DNA of 41,819 nucleotides from Deltaproteobacteria bacterium (GCA_016210115.1 JACQUW010000024.1:1-41819), one strand, 5' to 3'. Positions 31,891 through 39,112 are shown, counted from the first letter of the stretch. Numbers and translations: made by a program. The notes: generated from the sequence alone by a model not told the origin.

Positions 31891-32613
31891 TCACTTCAGA
31901 TGTTGAGCGAAAACCGTTTTGAATTTTTCCCAGGCATCCCTGGCCGAGTCCGCATGATAACTAACCGGCCGGTCGTTACAGAAAAACCCGTGTCCGGCCT
32001 CAGGGTAGACTTTTATCGTGAAGTTTTTTTGGTTATCCGTCAGCGCCTTGTTGATCTTGTCCACATGATCTTGCGGGATCAACTGATCCCTGGCCCCGAA
32101 GAAAAGATGGATCGGGCAGCCAATGTCCTTTGTGCGCTCGAGCGGGCTCGGCTTGCCCGCAGGAATTCCACCACCATAGAAGGCCACCGCGGCCCTGATA
32201 TCCTGATTGTGGTCCGCCGCTGCCAGATAAGTAAAGCGCCCCCCCATACAGAAGCCGGTAACGCCGATAGAGCCGGGTTTACTATAGCTCTGAGCTTTAA
32301 GATGAGCGATAACTGCGCCGACGTCCTCCATGACCTTCGGGTCCTGCAAACGATTCATGGTGCCGATAGCCTTCTGCAGGTCGTTGTACGGAATGATACG
32401 TTCCGCCTCGCGATGAAAAAGATCCGGCGCAATAGCCACGTATCCCTCGCGCGCTATTCTCTCGGTGACGTCCTTAATGTGGCTGTTAACGCCAAACGCC
32501 TCCATTAATACAATAATCGCCGGATGCGGCCCCGCATCTTTAGGTCTGGCTTCATAGGCTTCCATTTTTCCGTCAGGAGTATTCAGTTGAACGCTTGAAG
32601 CGGTGATATCCAT
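31891..32613 (-). CDS. Dienelactone hydrolase family protein
   Basis: The 240-residue alpha/beta hydrolase has the dienelactone hydrolase triad Cys122 (GFCMGG), Asp176 (GARDQLIP) and His208 (AGHGFF), plus the Glu38 region (MEAFG) that tunes the cysteine in true dienelactone hydrolases. These enzymes open lactones in chlorocatechol degradation, but many relatives act on other esters. GAGGAGG lies 6 bases before the ATG. It stands alone between the agu operon and the EamA transporter, with no other aromatic-degradation gene nearby. The substrate is therefore open. Confidence 0.88.
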   Translation of the reverse strand: MDITASSVQLNTPDGKMEAYEARPKDAGPHPAIIVLMEAFGVNSHIKDVTERIAREGYVAIAPDLFHREAERIIPYNDLQKAIGTMNRLQDPKVMEDVGAVIAHLKAQSYSKPGSIGVTGFCMGGRFTYLAAADHNQDIRAAVAFYGGGIPAGKPSPLERTKDIGCPIHLFFGARDQLIPQDHVDKINKALTDNQKNFTIKVYPEAGHGFFCNDRPVSYHADSARDAWEKFKTVFAQHLK

Positions 32614-32727
32614 AAGTTCCTCCTCTCGAATCGAGATGGTCCCGCTAAAAACCTCTCTTCTCTATCAAAATTCTTATGTCAAATCCATAGAAAGACTGCT
32701 CCTTACGGTGAGCCGGCGACGAGCCCC

Positions 32728-32793
32728 AGTTCAAAACGTTCAAGCCGTTTAAGCCGTTCAAAACGTTTTGAACGATTGGAACTCTTTGAACGG
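32728..32793. repeat. Cluster of GTTCAA/TTGAAC microrepeats with a 20-bp palindrome
   Basis: Several short units of the form CGTT[CT]AAGC and CGTTCAAAA follow one another. They end in a perfect 20-bp palindrome, CGTTCAAAACGTTTTGAACG, at 32755-32774, and a further TTGAACGG. It lies downstream of the EamA gene on the minus strand. No T-run follows on that strand, so termination is uncertain. Confidence 0.55.
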
Positions 32794-32817
32794 ATTGACA
32801 CCCTCCGCTCATCCGGC

Positions 32818-33678
32818 CTAGCGGCTCGCTATGATAGCTATCCCGGCGACCATGAGAACGGCGCCGAGGACGACCCTGGGAGTCACCTTTTCCAGATCCT
32901 TCAGGAATAAACGACTGAAGAGCACGCTGAAAAGCGGCGTCGAATCGAGAAGAGGCGCCATAAGGGAGACCTGTCCGAGATTTAAGGCGATATAGTTCAG
33001 CAGTTGGGCGAAAGTGGCAATGCACGCGGCGGCCATAAAAAAAGGGAAACTGCCCTTTTCGGGCCGGACCAGGTAAAGCTTTCCCGTGACAAGCAGGGAA
33101 ATGAAATAGAGAACCAAAGAAGTCATCGTGCTAACGGCGGCCCCGGCGACAGGATCAGAAACAATCAGCAAACCTCCCCGGCGCAGGTTTTGAGACACCG
33201 CCGCCACCAATGCCGCGCCCACTGGAAAAAGAATGTCCAACAGCTTCCACTGCCGCTCGCCGCTTTGCGTCCATGAGATCATCCAGACCGCGGCCACGAT
33301 CAGAGCGGTCCCCGCGTAGACTATTGGAGCCGGTCGCTCCCGAAGGAAAATGACCGCGAGAATGAGCGCAAACAAGGGACTGATGGCCCGAAGCGGAGCC
33401 GCTCGCGAAACACCGAGACGAGTGATCGCAGTATAGTAGAGCAGACGCGCCAGGAGAGGCTGGAAACATCCACTGAGCACAAAATAGATCGTCGCCGGCG
33501 ATCCAAGCGATTGCAGACGAGAGCCACCGACCAGGTAGACCCAGATACACAGGGCCGACACGAAATAGCTCATGAATGCGGCGGCGAAGATGTTGGAAGT
33601 ACGCGCGCCCAGGCGCACGAGAATGGCATCGCCGGCCCAACCCATTGCCGATAGGAGCGCGATAATCTCAGGACCCAC
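32818..33678 (-). CDS. EamA/DMT-superfamily transporter
   Basis: The 286-residue protein is almost entirely hydrophobic, with about ten predicted membrane spans in two EamA repeats (about 3-135 and 148-285). The first repeat ends PLFALILAVIFLRERP and the second PLFSVLFSRLFLKDLE, the matching signature positions of the duplicated unit. Members export amino acids, metabolites or drugs across the inner membrane. The start is a GTG 13 bases after the stop of the radical-SAM gene, so the two are probably co-transcribed. No ligand can be inferred. Confidence 0.88.
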   Translation of the reverse strand: MGPEIIALLSAMGWAGDAILVRLGARTSNIFAAAFMSYFVSALCIWVYLVGGSRLQSLGSPATIYFVLSGCFQPLLARLLYYTAITRLGVSRAAPLRAISPLFALILAVIFLRERPAPIVYAGTALIVAAVWMISWTQSGERQWKLLDILFPVGAALVAAVSQNLRRGGLLIVSDPVAGAAVSTMTSLVLYFISLLVTGKLYLVRPEKGSFPFFMAAACIATFAQLLNYIALNLGQVSLMAPLLDSTPLFSVLFSRLFLKDLEKVTPRVVLGAVLMVAGIAIIASR

Positions 33679-33691
33679 CGGCTCGCCGCGC

Positions 33692-34969
33692 TCACTTACC
33701 GAGGCAACATCTCTTGTACTTCCGGCCGCTGCCGCAGGGGCAGGGATCGTTCCGGCCGGCAGGAGACGCTTCGTCTCCTGCGGCGGCCTGCGCGATCGGC
33801 CTCAGTTCATCGAGAGGTTTTCCCGCTCGCCAGAGAGAAGCCATTCTCTCCAGATTGGGTTTGGCATGAGTGAAAAACCGCTTATACCCGGCGCAAAGAT
33901 AATTGAGTCCTTCCTCCCCGTCCGGAGTCTTGATAATCCGGTCTTTGGGACAGCCGCCGTTGCACATATCGAGGACCTCGCATTCGCGGCAATACCGGGG
34001 CAACGTGTCTCTCTTGTCCTGGCCGAACTTTCTCTGTTCCGGTCCGTCGACCAGCTCTGCAAGTCGGGTGTCTGTGATATTTCCCAGCCGATAGTTCGGC
34101 TCGACAAAATGATCGCACGAGTAAAAGTCCCCATTATGCTCGACCACCGGCACGTCGCCGCAGGTCTCGCGAAAAATGCAGAGCGAATGCTCCACGCCGC
34201 AGGCGGGGCGGGCCGCTTCGTCAAAGATCTGAATCATCACCCGGCCCACATCCTGCTTCACCCACTCATCAAAAACCGTGCATAGAAATTCGCCGAAAGC
34301 TTCGGCCGGAACCGTAAGTTCACTTACACCGCCCTGGCCGTCCCGCAACGATTCGACCAGAGGAAGAAACTGCAAGTATTCGACGCCGATGTCCTTGAAG
34401 AAACGGTAAACTTGTGTCGGATAGCGAACGTTGTAAGAATGGACCACGCAGAGCAGGTCACAGGTGATCCTATGCTGGCGCAGCAGTTTCCAGGCCCGCA
34501 TGACCTGTTTGTAGGTCGGCTTCTGACCCTTCGTCACACGGTAGGCATCGTGCAGTTCCTGTGGCCCGTCGAGGCTGAGCCCGATGGAAAAACCTTCCGC
34601 CGCCAGAAATCGGCACCATCGTTCATCCAGGAGGGTTCCGTTGGTCTGGATGCCATTAGTGATTTTCAGCTCCGGCGGCTTGTGTTTCTTCTGGAAGGCA
34701 ACGATTTTTTCAAAATAGTCCACGCCGAGGAGGGTGGGCTCGCCCCCGTGCCACGAGAAGTTTACGACGGGTCCCGGAGCCGCCTCGATGTGCTGGACAA
34801 TGTACTCCTCCAGCATGTCGTCGGTCATCCGGAACGACTTCGTCTCCGGGTAGAGATCTTCCTTCTTCAAATAATAGCAGTAATGGCAGTCCAGGTTGCA
34901 GATAGCCCCGATGGGTTTCGCCATAATCTGAAAATCGCGGGAAGCTGGCGCCAACGCATTATCCTCCAT
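33692..34969 (-). CDS. Radical-SAM/SPASM maturase, anSME-like, with C-terminal SEC-C motif
   Basis: The 425-residue protein has the radical-SAM cluster Cys24-x3-Cys28-x2-Cys31 (CNLDCHYC), the FSWHGGEPTLLG motif, and a C-terminal SPASM region with many cysteines (YCRECEVLDMCNGGCPKD). This is the layout of anaerobic sulfatase-maturating enzymes (AslB/anSME), which oxidise an active-site Cys or Ser to formylglycine. The last 20 residues (NDPCPCGSGRKYKRCC) are a SEC-C zinc motif, an added binding module. No sulfatase lies in the window, so it may act in trans or mature another peptide. No ribosome site is obvious at the first ATG. Confidence 0.88.
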   Translation of the reverse strand: MEDNALAPASRDFQIMAKPIGAICNLDCHYCYYLKKEDLYPETKSFRMTDDMLEEYIVQHIEAAPGPVVNFSWHGGEPTLLGVDYFEKIVAFQKKHKPPELKITNGIQTNGTLLDERWCRFLAAEGFSIGLSLDGPQELHDAYRVTKGQKPTYKQVMRAWKLLRQHRITCDLLCVVHSYNVRYPTQVYRFFKDIGVEYLQFLPLVESLRDGQGGVSELTVPAEAFGEFLCTVFDEWVKQDVGRVMIQIFDEAARPACGVEHSLCIFRETCGDVPVVEHNGDFYSCDHFVEPNYRLGNITDTRLAELVDGPEQRKFGQDKRDTLPRYCRECEVLDMCNGGCPKDRIIKTPDGEEGLNYLCAGYKRFFTHAKPNLERMASLWRAGKPLDELRPIAQAAAGDEASPAGRNDPCPCGSGRKYKRCCLGK

Positions 34970-35072
34970 GCAGGCAATGACGCTCGTGAAAGTCGATGTA
35001 GCCTACATAAATGCGCCAGCAATGTCTACGGTCCAAGACCGTGTTTACTTTGCCGTGCAGCGAATATGCGGC

Positions 35073-35177
35073 TCCGATTTTCGCAATATGCACCCGCCGC
35101 ACAGGCGGTGCTCGGTACGTGCCGGCTTTGAGCCGCTCTAGAAGCCCCTCAAGATCTGACCTGCTTTGCCAGGTCTT
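35073..35177 (-). pseudogene. Fragment of a group II intron reverse transcriptase/maturase
   Basis: The minus strand encodes LKAGTYRAPPVRRVHIAK, which matches the N-terminal segment of group II intron reverse transcriptases ('LKxGxYRAPPVRRVYIPK'). The preceding residues (SDLEGLLER) also fit. After the Lys the match stops; the following text does not continue into the RPLGIP region. About 35 codons of a family that normally exceeds 400 remain. The lexA promoter begins inside or next to this remnant. Confidence 0.55.
35158..35175. promoter_or_regulatory. Perfect inverted repeat abutting the lexA -35 box
   Basis: GACCTGCTTTGCCAGGTC is a 6-6-6 perfect inverted repeat ending one base before TTGACA. 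Its position suits an operator for autorepression by LexA. It does not match the E. coli (CTGT-N8-ACAG) or Bacillus (GAAC-N4-GTTC) SOS boxes, and it lies within the reverse-transcriptase remnant, so it may be incidental. Confidence 0.4.
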
Positions 35178-35204
35178 GACAGATGAATTTATTTTCACTA
35201 TAAG
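35176..35204 (+). promoter_or_regulatory. Strong sigma-70 promoter of lexA, close to the start codon
   Basis: TTGACA (35176-35181) and TATAAG (35199-35204) are exactly 17 bp apart. The GTG start at 35213 is 8 bases after the -10 box, so the transcript should be leaderless or nearly so. Confidence 0.65.
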
Positions 35205-35212
35205 ACGGCTTC

Positions 35213-35833
35213 GTGTTACTACGCCTTACCGACCGCCAAAAACTGATCTACGACTTCCTGGTCCGGACTGTCCGGGAAAAGGGATACGCCCCCTCCATCC
35301 AGGAAATTGGCTCCAGGTTCAGGATTGCCTCTACCAACGGTGTCTTCCGCCATCTCAAGGCGCTGGAAAAAAAAGGCTACATCCGCAGAGTGGGAAAGCG
35401 CGCCCTGGAGATCGTGAGCGCTCAGGGAAGATCGGTACTTTCAGATGTCAGGGAAGTGCCGGTTCTGGGAAGGGTCCCGGCTGGGAAGCCGCTTCTGGCG
35501 GAGGAAAACATCGAGGGATATCTGCCGGTGGCCCGAGAGCTGGCGCCGGGCAAAGAGGTCTTTGTCCTTAAGCTCAAAGGTGACAGCATGATTGAGGAGG
35601 GGATTCGGGATGGAGACTACGTCATCATCAGGCGTCAGGAGACAGCGGAGAATGGGGATATCGTCTGCGCCCTGATCGACGGCGAGGCCACGCTAAAGAA
35701 GTTCTATAAGAAGGGAAACGCTATTACGCTCAGGCCAGCCAACAAGAGCTACCGTCCTATCGTGGTCTCACAGAAAGAACGCAGCGGTTTCCGAATCCTG
35801 GGCAAAGCTATAGGGCTTACGCGGAAGCTTTAA
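35213..35833 (+). CDS. lexA: LexA SOS repressor
   Basis: The 206-residue protein has an N-terminal winged helix (LTDRQKLIYDFLV, then YAPSIQEIGSRF and ASTNGVFRHLKALEKKGYIR) and a C-terminal S24 peptidase domain. The self-cleavage bond is Ala90-Gly91 (VPAGKP), the catalytic Ser is 125 (GDSMIEEGI) and the Lys is 162 (ATLKKF). It represses DNA-damage genes until RecA* triggers self-cleavage. The GTG start lies 8 bases from the -10 box, which implies leaderless translation; no later start gives an intact family N-terminus. Directly downstream lies a truncated integron-type integrase, a class of gene that LexA represses in other bacteria. Confidence 0.92.
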   Translation: MLLRLTDRQKLIYDFLVRTVREKGYAPSIQEIGSRFRIASTNGVFRHLKALEKKGYIRRVGKRALEIVSAQGRSVLSDVREVPVLGRVPAGKPLLAEENIEGYLPVARELAPGKEVFVLKLKGDSMIEEGIRDGDYVIIRRQETAENGDIVCALIDGEATLKKFYKKGNAITLRPANKSYRPIVVSQKERSGFRILGKAIGLTRKL

Positions 35834-35834
35834 T

Positions 35835-35867
35835 CCCCTCTCCCTCGCCCATGGCGTGGGAGAGGGG
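35835..35867 (+). terminator. Hairpin downstream of lexA
   Basis: CCCCTCTCCC (35835-35844) and GGGAGAGGGG (35858-35867) form a 10-bp stem right after the lexA stop. The sequence resembles the common 'CCCTCACCCTAACCCTCTCCC' intergenic repeats. No clear T-run follows, so its terminator role is likely but not certain. Confidence 0.5.
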
Positions 35868-35938
35868 AAGGGTGAGGGAAATTTCAATCGAGAAACTGGA
35901 ATGGAGGGGCGGCGCATTCGCGCTGAAAGGAGGTTACC

Positions 35939-36130
35939 ATGGAAAATACCAACGTAAGGAGTCTCGTTGACCACAGACTCCAAGTCACAAGGCGGAGCGC
36001 GGCCACGGAAAGCCCCTCTCCGCCCAGCCCACCGAAGCCTAGGTTGCTCGACCAGGTGCGTCAGGCCATCCGCGCGCGCCAGTACAGCCCAAGGGAAGAC
36101 TCAGGAAGACTCAGGGACGCTGTTGACTAG
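35939..36130 (+). pseudogene. Truncated integron-type tyrosine integrase (N-terminal remnant)
   Basis: The 63-residue product contains RLLDQVRQAIRARQYSPR (35-52), which matches the start of the N-terminal DNA-binding domain of integron integrases (IntI: 'LLDQVRxxIRxxHYSxRTEQAYV'). It then diverges within three codons, at a tandem GGAAGACTCA repeat, and stops. The catalytic domain with R-H-R-Y is absent. AAGGAGGT lies 5 bases before the ATG, so the start is authentic. It runs in the same direction as the cassettes downstream, unlike the divergent intI of class 1 integrons. The next gene is a Y1 transposase. Confidence 0.65.
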
Positions 36131-36178
36131 ATAGACAAACTAAAGTATGGGAGAAGAAAATCCAGGGTGGCGTATCGT

Positions 36179-37213
36179 ATGCCGAGGCAGGCAAGACTCG
36201 ATAGTCCAGGGACACTGCACCACGTGATGATCCGAGGCATTGAAAAGCGGCGTATCGTCGATGACGATACGGATCAAAGGGACTTTGTGCGGCGACTCGG
36301 ATGCCTGGCGGAGGAAACCAAGACGCCGATTTATGCGTGGGCATTGATGACCAACCATGCGCACTTGTTGCTTTGCAGCGGGGCCTTGGGATTGGCCAAA
36401 TTTATGCGGCGACTGTTGACGGGTTATGCGGTGAGCTACAACTTACGGCATCGCCGGCACGGACCTCTGTTTCAGGACCGGTACAAATCGATTGTGTGCG
36501 ACGGCGACAGCTATTTTACCGAGCTGGTGCGCTATATACACTTGAATCCGCTAAGGGTGCAGTTGGTGAAAGATTTAAAGGGACTGGAGAGATATCCGTA
36601 TTGTGGGCATGCAACGGTCCTAGGAACGCAGGCCAACCCCTGGCAAGACAGCGAGAGCGTTCTGGCGCAATTTGGCAGGCAAGATTCCGAGGCGAAAGAG
36701 GCGTACCGGCGATTTGTTACAGAGGGAGTCGCGTTGGGGCGGCGACCGGAGCTGGTCGGATGGGGGCTGACACGAACGGCTGGGGGATGGTTTGAAGTGA
36801 GATCCAGGCGACAACGTGAAGGAAGGGAGCTGACTGATGAGCGGATATTGGGGAGCGCCGGATTCGTAGAGCGCATTCTTAGAGAGGCGGATGCGCGCAC
36901 GGTGCGGCAACATGCAACGAAGAAGGGAAACCGAAGTGCCGAGCGTGTGGTCGCTGCGGCATGCAAGAAGAACGGAGTATCGCTAACGGAACTGCGAAGC
37001 GGGAGCCGTCGGGGCCGGCTGCCTGCGGTGAGAGCGGAGATAGTTCGAGGGCTGGTGGAAAACTACGGAGTGGCAATTGCCGAGGTAGCTCGCCAAGTGG
37101 GGATCTCGACCTCCGGGGCTTCGAAGATCCTGACAAGGACTATTACCCCGTTTTGGCGTGGGACGCAACGGGAGCTCCAGCCGATACAATCCGATCCGTG
37201 GGACAAAAACTGA
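36179..37213 (+). CDS. Y1 (IS200/RAYT-like) transposase with C-terminal helix-turn-helix
   Basis: The 344-residue frame starts MPRQARLDSPGTLHHVMIRG, typical of REP-associated tyrosine transposases. The HUH motif is in MTNHAHLLL, and the catalytic Tyr is probably in YFTELVRYIHLNPLR. A C-terminal DnaA-like or Xre-like helix-turn-helix, EVARQVGISTSGASKIL (about 302-318), follows. These single-strand transposases move or process REP hairpins. I start at ATG 36179, where family members begin, not at the upstream GTG. The last 20 or so residues are read out of frame through the start of a cassette gene, so the natural C-terminus is probably missing. Confidence 0.8.
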   Translation: MPRQARLDSPGTLHHVMIRGIEKRRIVDDDTDQRDFVRRLGCLAEETKTPIYAWALMTNHAHLLLCSGALGLAKFMRRLLTGYAVSYNLRHRRHGPLFQDRYKSIVCDGDSYFTELVRYIHLNPLRVQLVKDLKGLERYPYCGHATVLGTQANPWQDSESVLAQFGRQDSEAKEAYRRFVTEGVALGRRPELVGWGLTRTAGGWFEVRSRRQREGRELTDERILGSAGFVERILREADARTVRQHATKKGNRSAERVVAAACKKNGVSLTELRSGSRRGRLPAVRAEIVRGLVENYGVAIAEVARQVGISTSGASKILTRTITPFWRGTQRELQPIQSDPWDKN

Positions 37214-37551
37214 TTGATCAAGGCGCGGCCCATTTCTGTCTGTGGGGGCCTGATTGTGAACGGGTACACCACCTCATTGATGAGGTGGAGGCGTTGCGGG
37301 AGTCTGCTAAGCCGGACGATGAATCTGTGATTATGACCGATTGGTTTCATGCTCAGCCCTTGTCAGAGGCAATTTGGTTTGTTCTTTATTGTACTTGTCC
37401 AGATGATCCGTTCATTGATGAGTGCGGGTCAACTGTTGCGATTTGCGTCGGTTCCTCGGATTGGGCGGCTGAGATCCGATCAGCACTGAGTGATCCGAGA
37501 AAGTTTTCAGATCAGTTGTTGGCTTCTAATCATGAGAAGGGGCCCGTATAA
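37138..37551 (+). pseudogene. 5'-truncated cassette gene of a small hypothetical family (DUF7684-like)
   Basis: From about 37138 the frame encodes DYYPVLAWDATGAPADTI, then FCLWGPDCERVHHLIDEVEA, SVIMTDWFHAQPLSEAIWF and STVAICVGSSDWAAEIRSAL. It resembles a family of about 140-residue proteins common in gene cassettes (I believe DUF7684). The open frame continues upstream to 36961, but that part overlaps the transposase in another frame and is not family sequence. The junction near 37130-37140 therefore looks like a fusion that removed the native start. attC-like site 1 overlaps its stop codon. Confidence 0.55.
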
Positions 37552-37605
37552 CCCTTGGGTTGAGAAGGACGCGGCGGACCGCGCCTCTCACCCAAAGCGT
37601 TAGCC
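37546..37605 (+). other. attC-like cassette recombination site 1
   Basis: R'' GTATAAC overlaps the stop of the preceding gene and R' GTTAGCC closes the site 60 bp later. The inner arms TTGGGTTGAGA and TCTCACCCAA pair with one extra T, the unpaired base expected in attC. The loop contains a GCGG/CCGC stem. R' deviates from GTTRRRY at one position. Confidence 0.7.
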
Positions 37606-37636
37606 AGTCGGATGATTTTGTGCTAGTTTTCATGAC

Positions 37637-37876
37637 GTGGAGAAGAAAGAGAAGTCGGTCCCTGACCCACTGATCACTACGTCCCCCGATCGTCTGAGCG
37701 GGACTCCCGTCTTTGCCGGCACCCGTGTCCCCGTGCAGACTCTTGTCGATTACCTTGAAGAAGGCGACTCTTTGGACGACTTTTTGGCGGACTTTCCTAG
37801 CGTTTCTCGTGAACACGCCATCGCAGTCCTGGAGCTCGCGAAGTCAGCCCTCCTTGCCAAGGCCGTCGCCGCGTAG
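37637..37876 (+). CDS. DUF433 antitoxin-like protein (VapB45-type)
   Basis: The 79-residue protein has the DUF433 signature: SPDRLSGTPVFAGTRVPVQT, then LVDYLEEGDSLDDFLADFP and a C-terminal helix with VLELA. DUF433 proteins have a winged-helix fold and act as antitoxins to PIN-like DUF5615 proteins. The start is a GTG 32 bases after attC site 1. The downstream DUF5615 gene follows by 8 bases, so the two form an operon. It makes up cassette 2 with its partner. No clear ribosome site. Confidence 0.82.
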   Translation: MEKKEKSVPDPLITTSPDRLSGTPVFAGTRVPVQTLVDYLEEGDSLDDFLADFPSVSREHAIAVLELAKSALLAKAVAA

Positions 37877-37884
37877 CTGCTCAA

Positions 37885-38205
37885 GTGCGAGTGCTCCTCG
37901 ATGGCTGCGTGCCAAGCCGCCTAGCCAGTGAATTGCCGGGACATGAAGTTCGAACGGCGCCGCAAATGGGCTGGGCTGATCTCGATGACGGGCCGCTCCT
38001 TGATGCGATGGCCGAGCGCTTTGACGTGCTTGTTACCGTGGACAAAAGTCTTCCGAAACAACAGCGTATCGACGACCGACCTTTGGCCGTGGTCGTCCTG
38101 CGAGCGAAGACGAATCGCTTAGCGGACCTGCTTCCGCATGTTCCCAGGCTCCGCGCTGCGCTTGAGAACGCCCGGCCCGGTCAGGTTTACGAGATTTCTG
38201 GCTAA
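37885..38205 (+). CDS. DUF5615 PIN-like toxin
   Basis: The 106-residue protein begins MRVLLDGCVPSRLA, the usual start of DUF5615 (PIN-like, Mut7-C-related) proteins, with Asp6 as the first acidic ligand. Further acidic residues are in WADLDDGPLLDAM and TVDKSLPKQQ (about 52-61). The domain is predicted to be an RNase toxin of the VapC45 type. It begins with GTG and follows the DUF433 antitoxin in the usual antitoxin-toxin order. Its stop codon overlaps the R'' box of attC site 2. Confidence 0.82.
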   Translation: MRVLLDGCVPSRLASELPGHEVRTAPQMGWADLDDGPLLDAMAERFDVLVTVDKSLPKQQRIDDRPLAVVVLRAKTNRLADLLPHVPRLRAALENARPGQVYEISG

Positions 38206-38258
38206 CCATTGGTTTGAGAAGACGCTGAGAGACGCGCCTCTCACCCAAGACGTTAGGC
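38200..38258 (+). other. attC-like cassette recombination site 2
   Basis: R'' GGCTAAC overlaps the stop codon and R' GTTAGGC matches the consensus; total length 59 bp. Arms TTGGTTTGAGA and TCTCACCCAA pair with one extra T, as in site 1. Sites 1 and 2 are clearly homologous to each other. Confidence 0.75.
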
Positions 38259-38299
38259 TCATAGGTGACAAGAGGAGTGTTTCGGGGTAAACGGATATT

Positions 38300-38770
38300 G
38301 TGAAGCGGAGCGTATACGTGGAAACGACGATTGTCAGCTATCTGAGTGCTCGGAGCAGCCGCGATCTGATCGTTCGTGCTCACCAGGAAATAACCCGACG
38401 CTGGTGGCGCAAGCGGTCAGAGTTCGACGTCTTTGCTTCTCCGCTCGTCATGGAAGAAGCCGGACGCGGCGATGTGCGAGCGCGAACCCGACGGCATCGG
38501 GTTTTGCGTGACTTGTCGTTGCTGGAAATTAACGATGAGAGCAGGGCCGTCGCCCGCCGTCTTCTCGCCAAAGGACCGTTGCCCGCTCAAGCCGAAGGCG
38601 ACGCGCTGCACATCGGCATTGCTGCCGCCCACGGGATGGAATACCTGGTTACGTGGAACTGCCGGCATATCGCTAACGCATGGATCCGTCCGCAGATTGA
38701 GGAAATTATCCGTGACCTCGGGTACGAGCCTCCGGTGCTCTGTACTCCGGAGGAACTCATGGAGGAATGA
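38300..38770 (+). CDS. PIN-domain (VapC-like) toxin
   Basis: The 156-residue protein starts VYVETTIVSYL, where Glu8 replaces the first Asp of many VapC proteins, as in a known PIN subgroup. It continues with SPLVMEEAGRGD (Glu52-Glu53) and EGDALHIGIAAAHGMEYLVT (Asp101) and ends in WNCRHIANA, giving the acidic metal-binding set of a PIN nuclease. It would cleave RNA. The start is a GTG; the ribosome site is weak. The downstream gene overlaps or abuts its stop, and the pair makes up cassette 3 (toxin first, antitoxin second). Confidence 0.85.
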   Translation: MKRSVYVETTIVSYLSARSSRDLIVRAHQEITRRWWRKRSEFDVFASPLVMEEAGRGDVRARTRRHRVLRDLSLLEINDESRAVARRLLAKGPLPAQAEGDALHIGIAAAHGMEYLVTWNCRHIANAWIRPQIEEIIRDLGYEPPVLCTPEELMEE

Positions 38771-38772
38771 AT

Positions 38773-38961
38773 ATGCGTGATCCAATCGTCGAAGAAGTGC
38801 GCCGGGCTCGTGCAGCATACGCGGCCCAATTTGACCACGATCTCGACCGAATTGTTGATGATCTGAAGCGTCGGCAGGAGCGAGGTGAGTTCAAAGTGGT
38901 GCGCCGTGCGCCTCGGCCTGCGCGCAAGCTACCCCGTGCTCGATCGAGGCGAACCGCCTAA
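38773..38961 (+). CDS. Small antitoxin-like partner of the PIN toxin
   Basis: The 62-residue protein, MRDPIVEEVRRARAAYAAQF, then DHDLDRIVDDLKRRQE and a strongly basic tail, resembles short proteins often found next to PIN toxins of this subgroup. GGAGG lies 7 bases before the ATG at 38773; an ATG at 38767 would overlap the toxin stop but leaves only one base of spacing. The stop codon forms part of the R'' box GCCTAAC of attC site 3. The antitoxin role is inferred from position. Confidence 0.7.
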   Translation: MRDPIVEEVRRARAAYAAQFDHDLDRIVDDLKRRQERGEFKVVRRAPRPARKLPRARSRRTA

Positions 38962-39066
38962 CGAAACGGCTGCAGGCGACGGCGGGAAGCTTGATCGAAT
39001 GATCGGTTGTACTTCTCTTGTAGCTTACTGCTGGTTCGATGCCGCGCCTGAGCCGCAGCGTTAAGC
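38956..39066 (+). other. attC-like cassette recombination site 3
   Basis: R'' GCCTAAC and R' GTTAAGC both match the consensus; total length 111 bp. Inner arms GGCTGCAGGCG and CGCCTGAGCC pair with one extra G, the extrahelical base of L''. It is longer than sites 1 and 2 and not similar to them. Confidence 0.75.
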
Positions 39067-39112
39067 TCTCCGGACTAGCATTGAAGGGTACTCATCGGTA
39101 TACTGCTCACCG

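Noticed and set aside
36961..37137. Upstream extension of the first cassette gene to the ATG at 36961
   Set aside because: The 59 extra codons overlap the transposase helix-turn-helix in another frame and resemble no part of the family.
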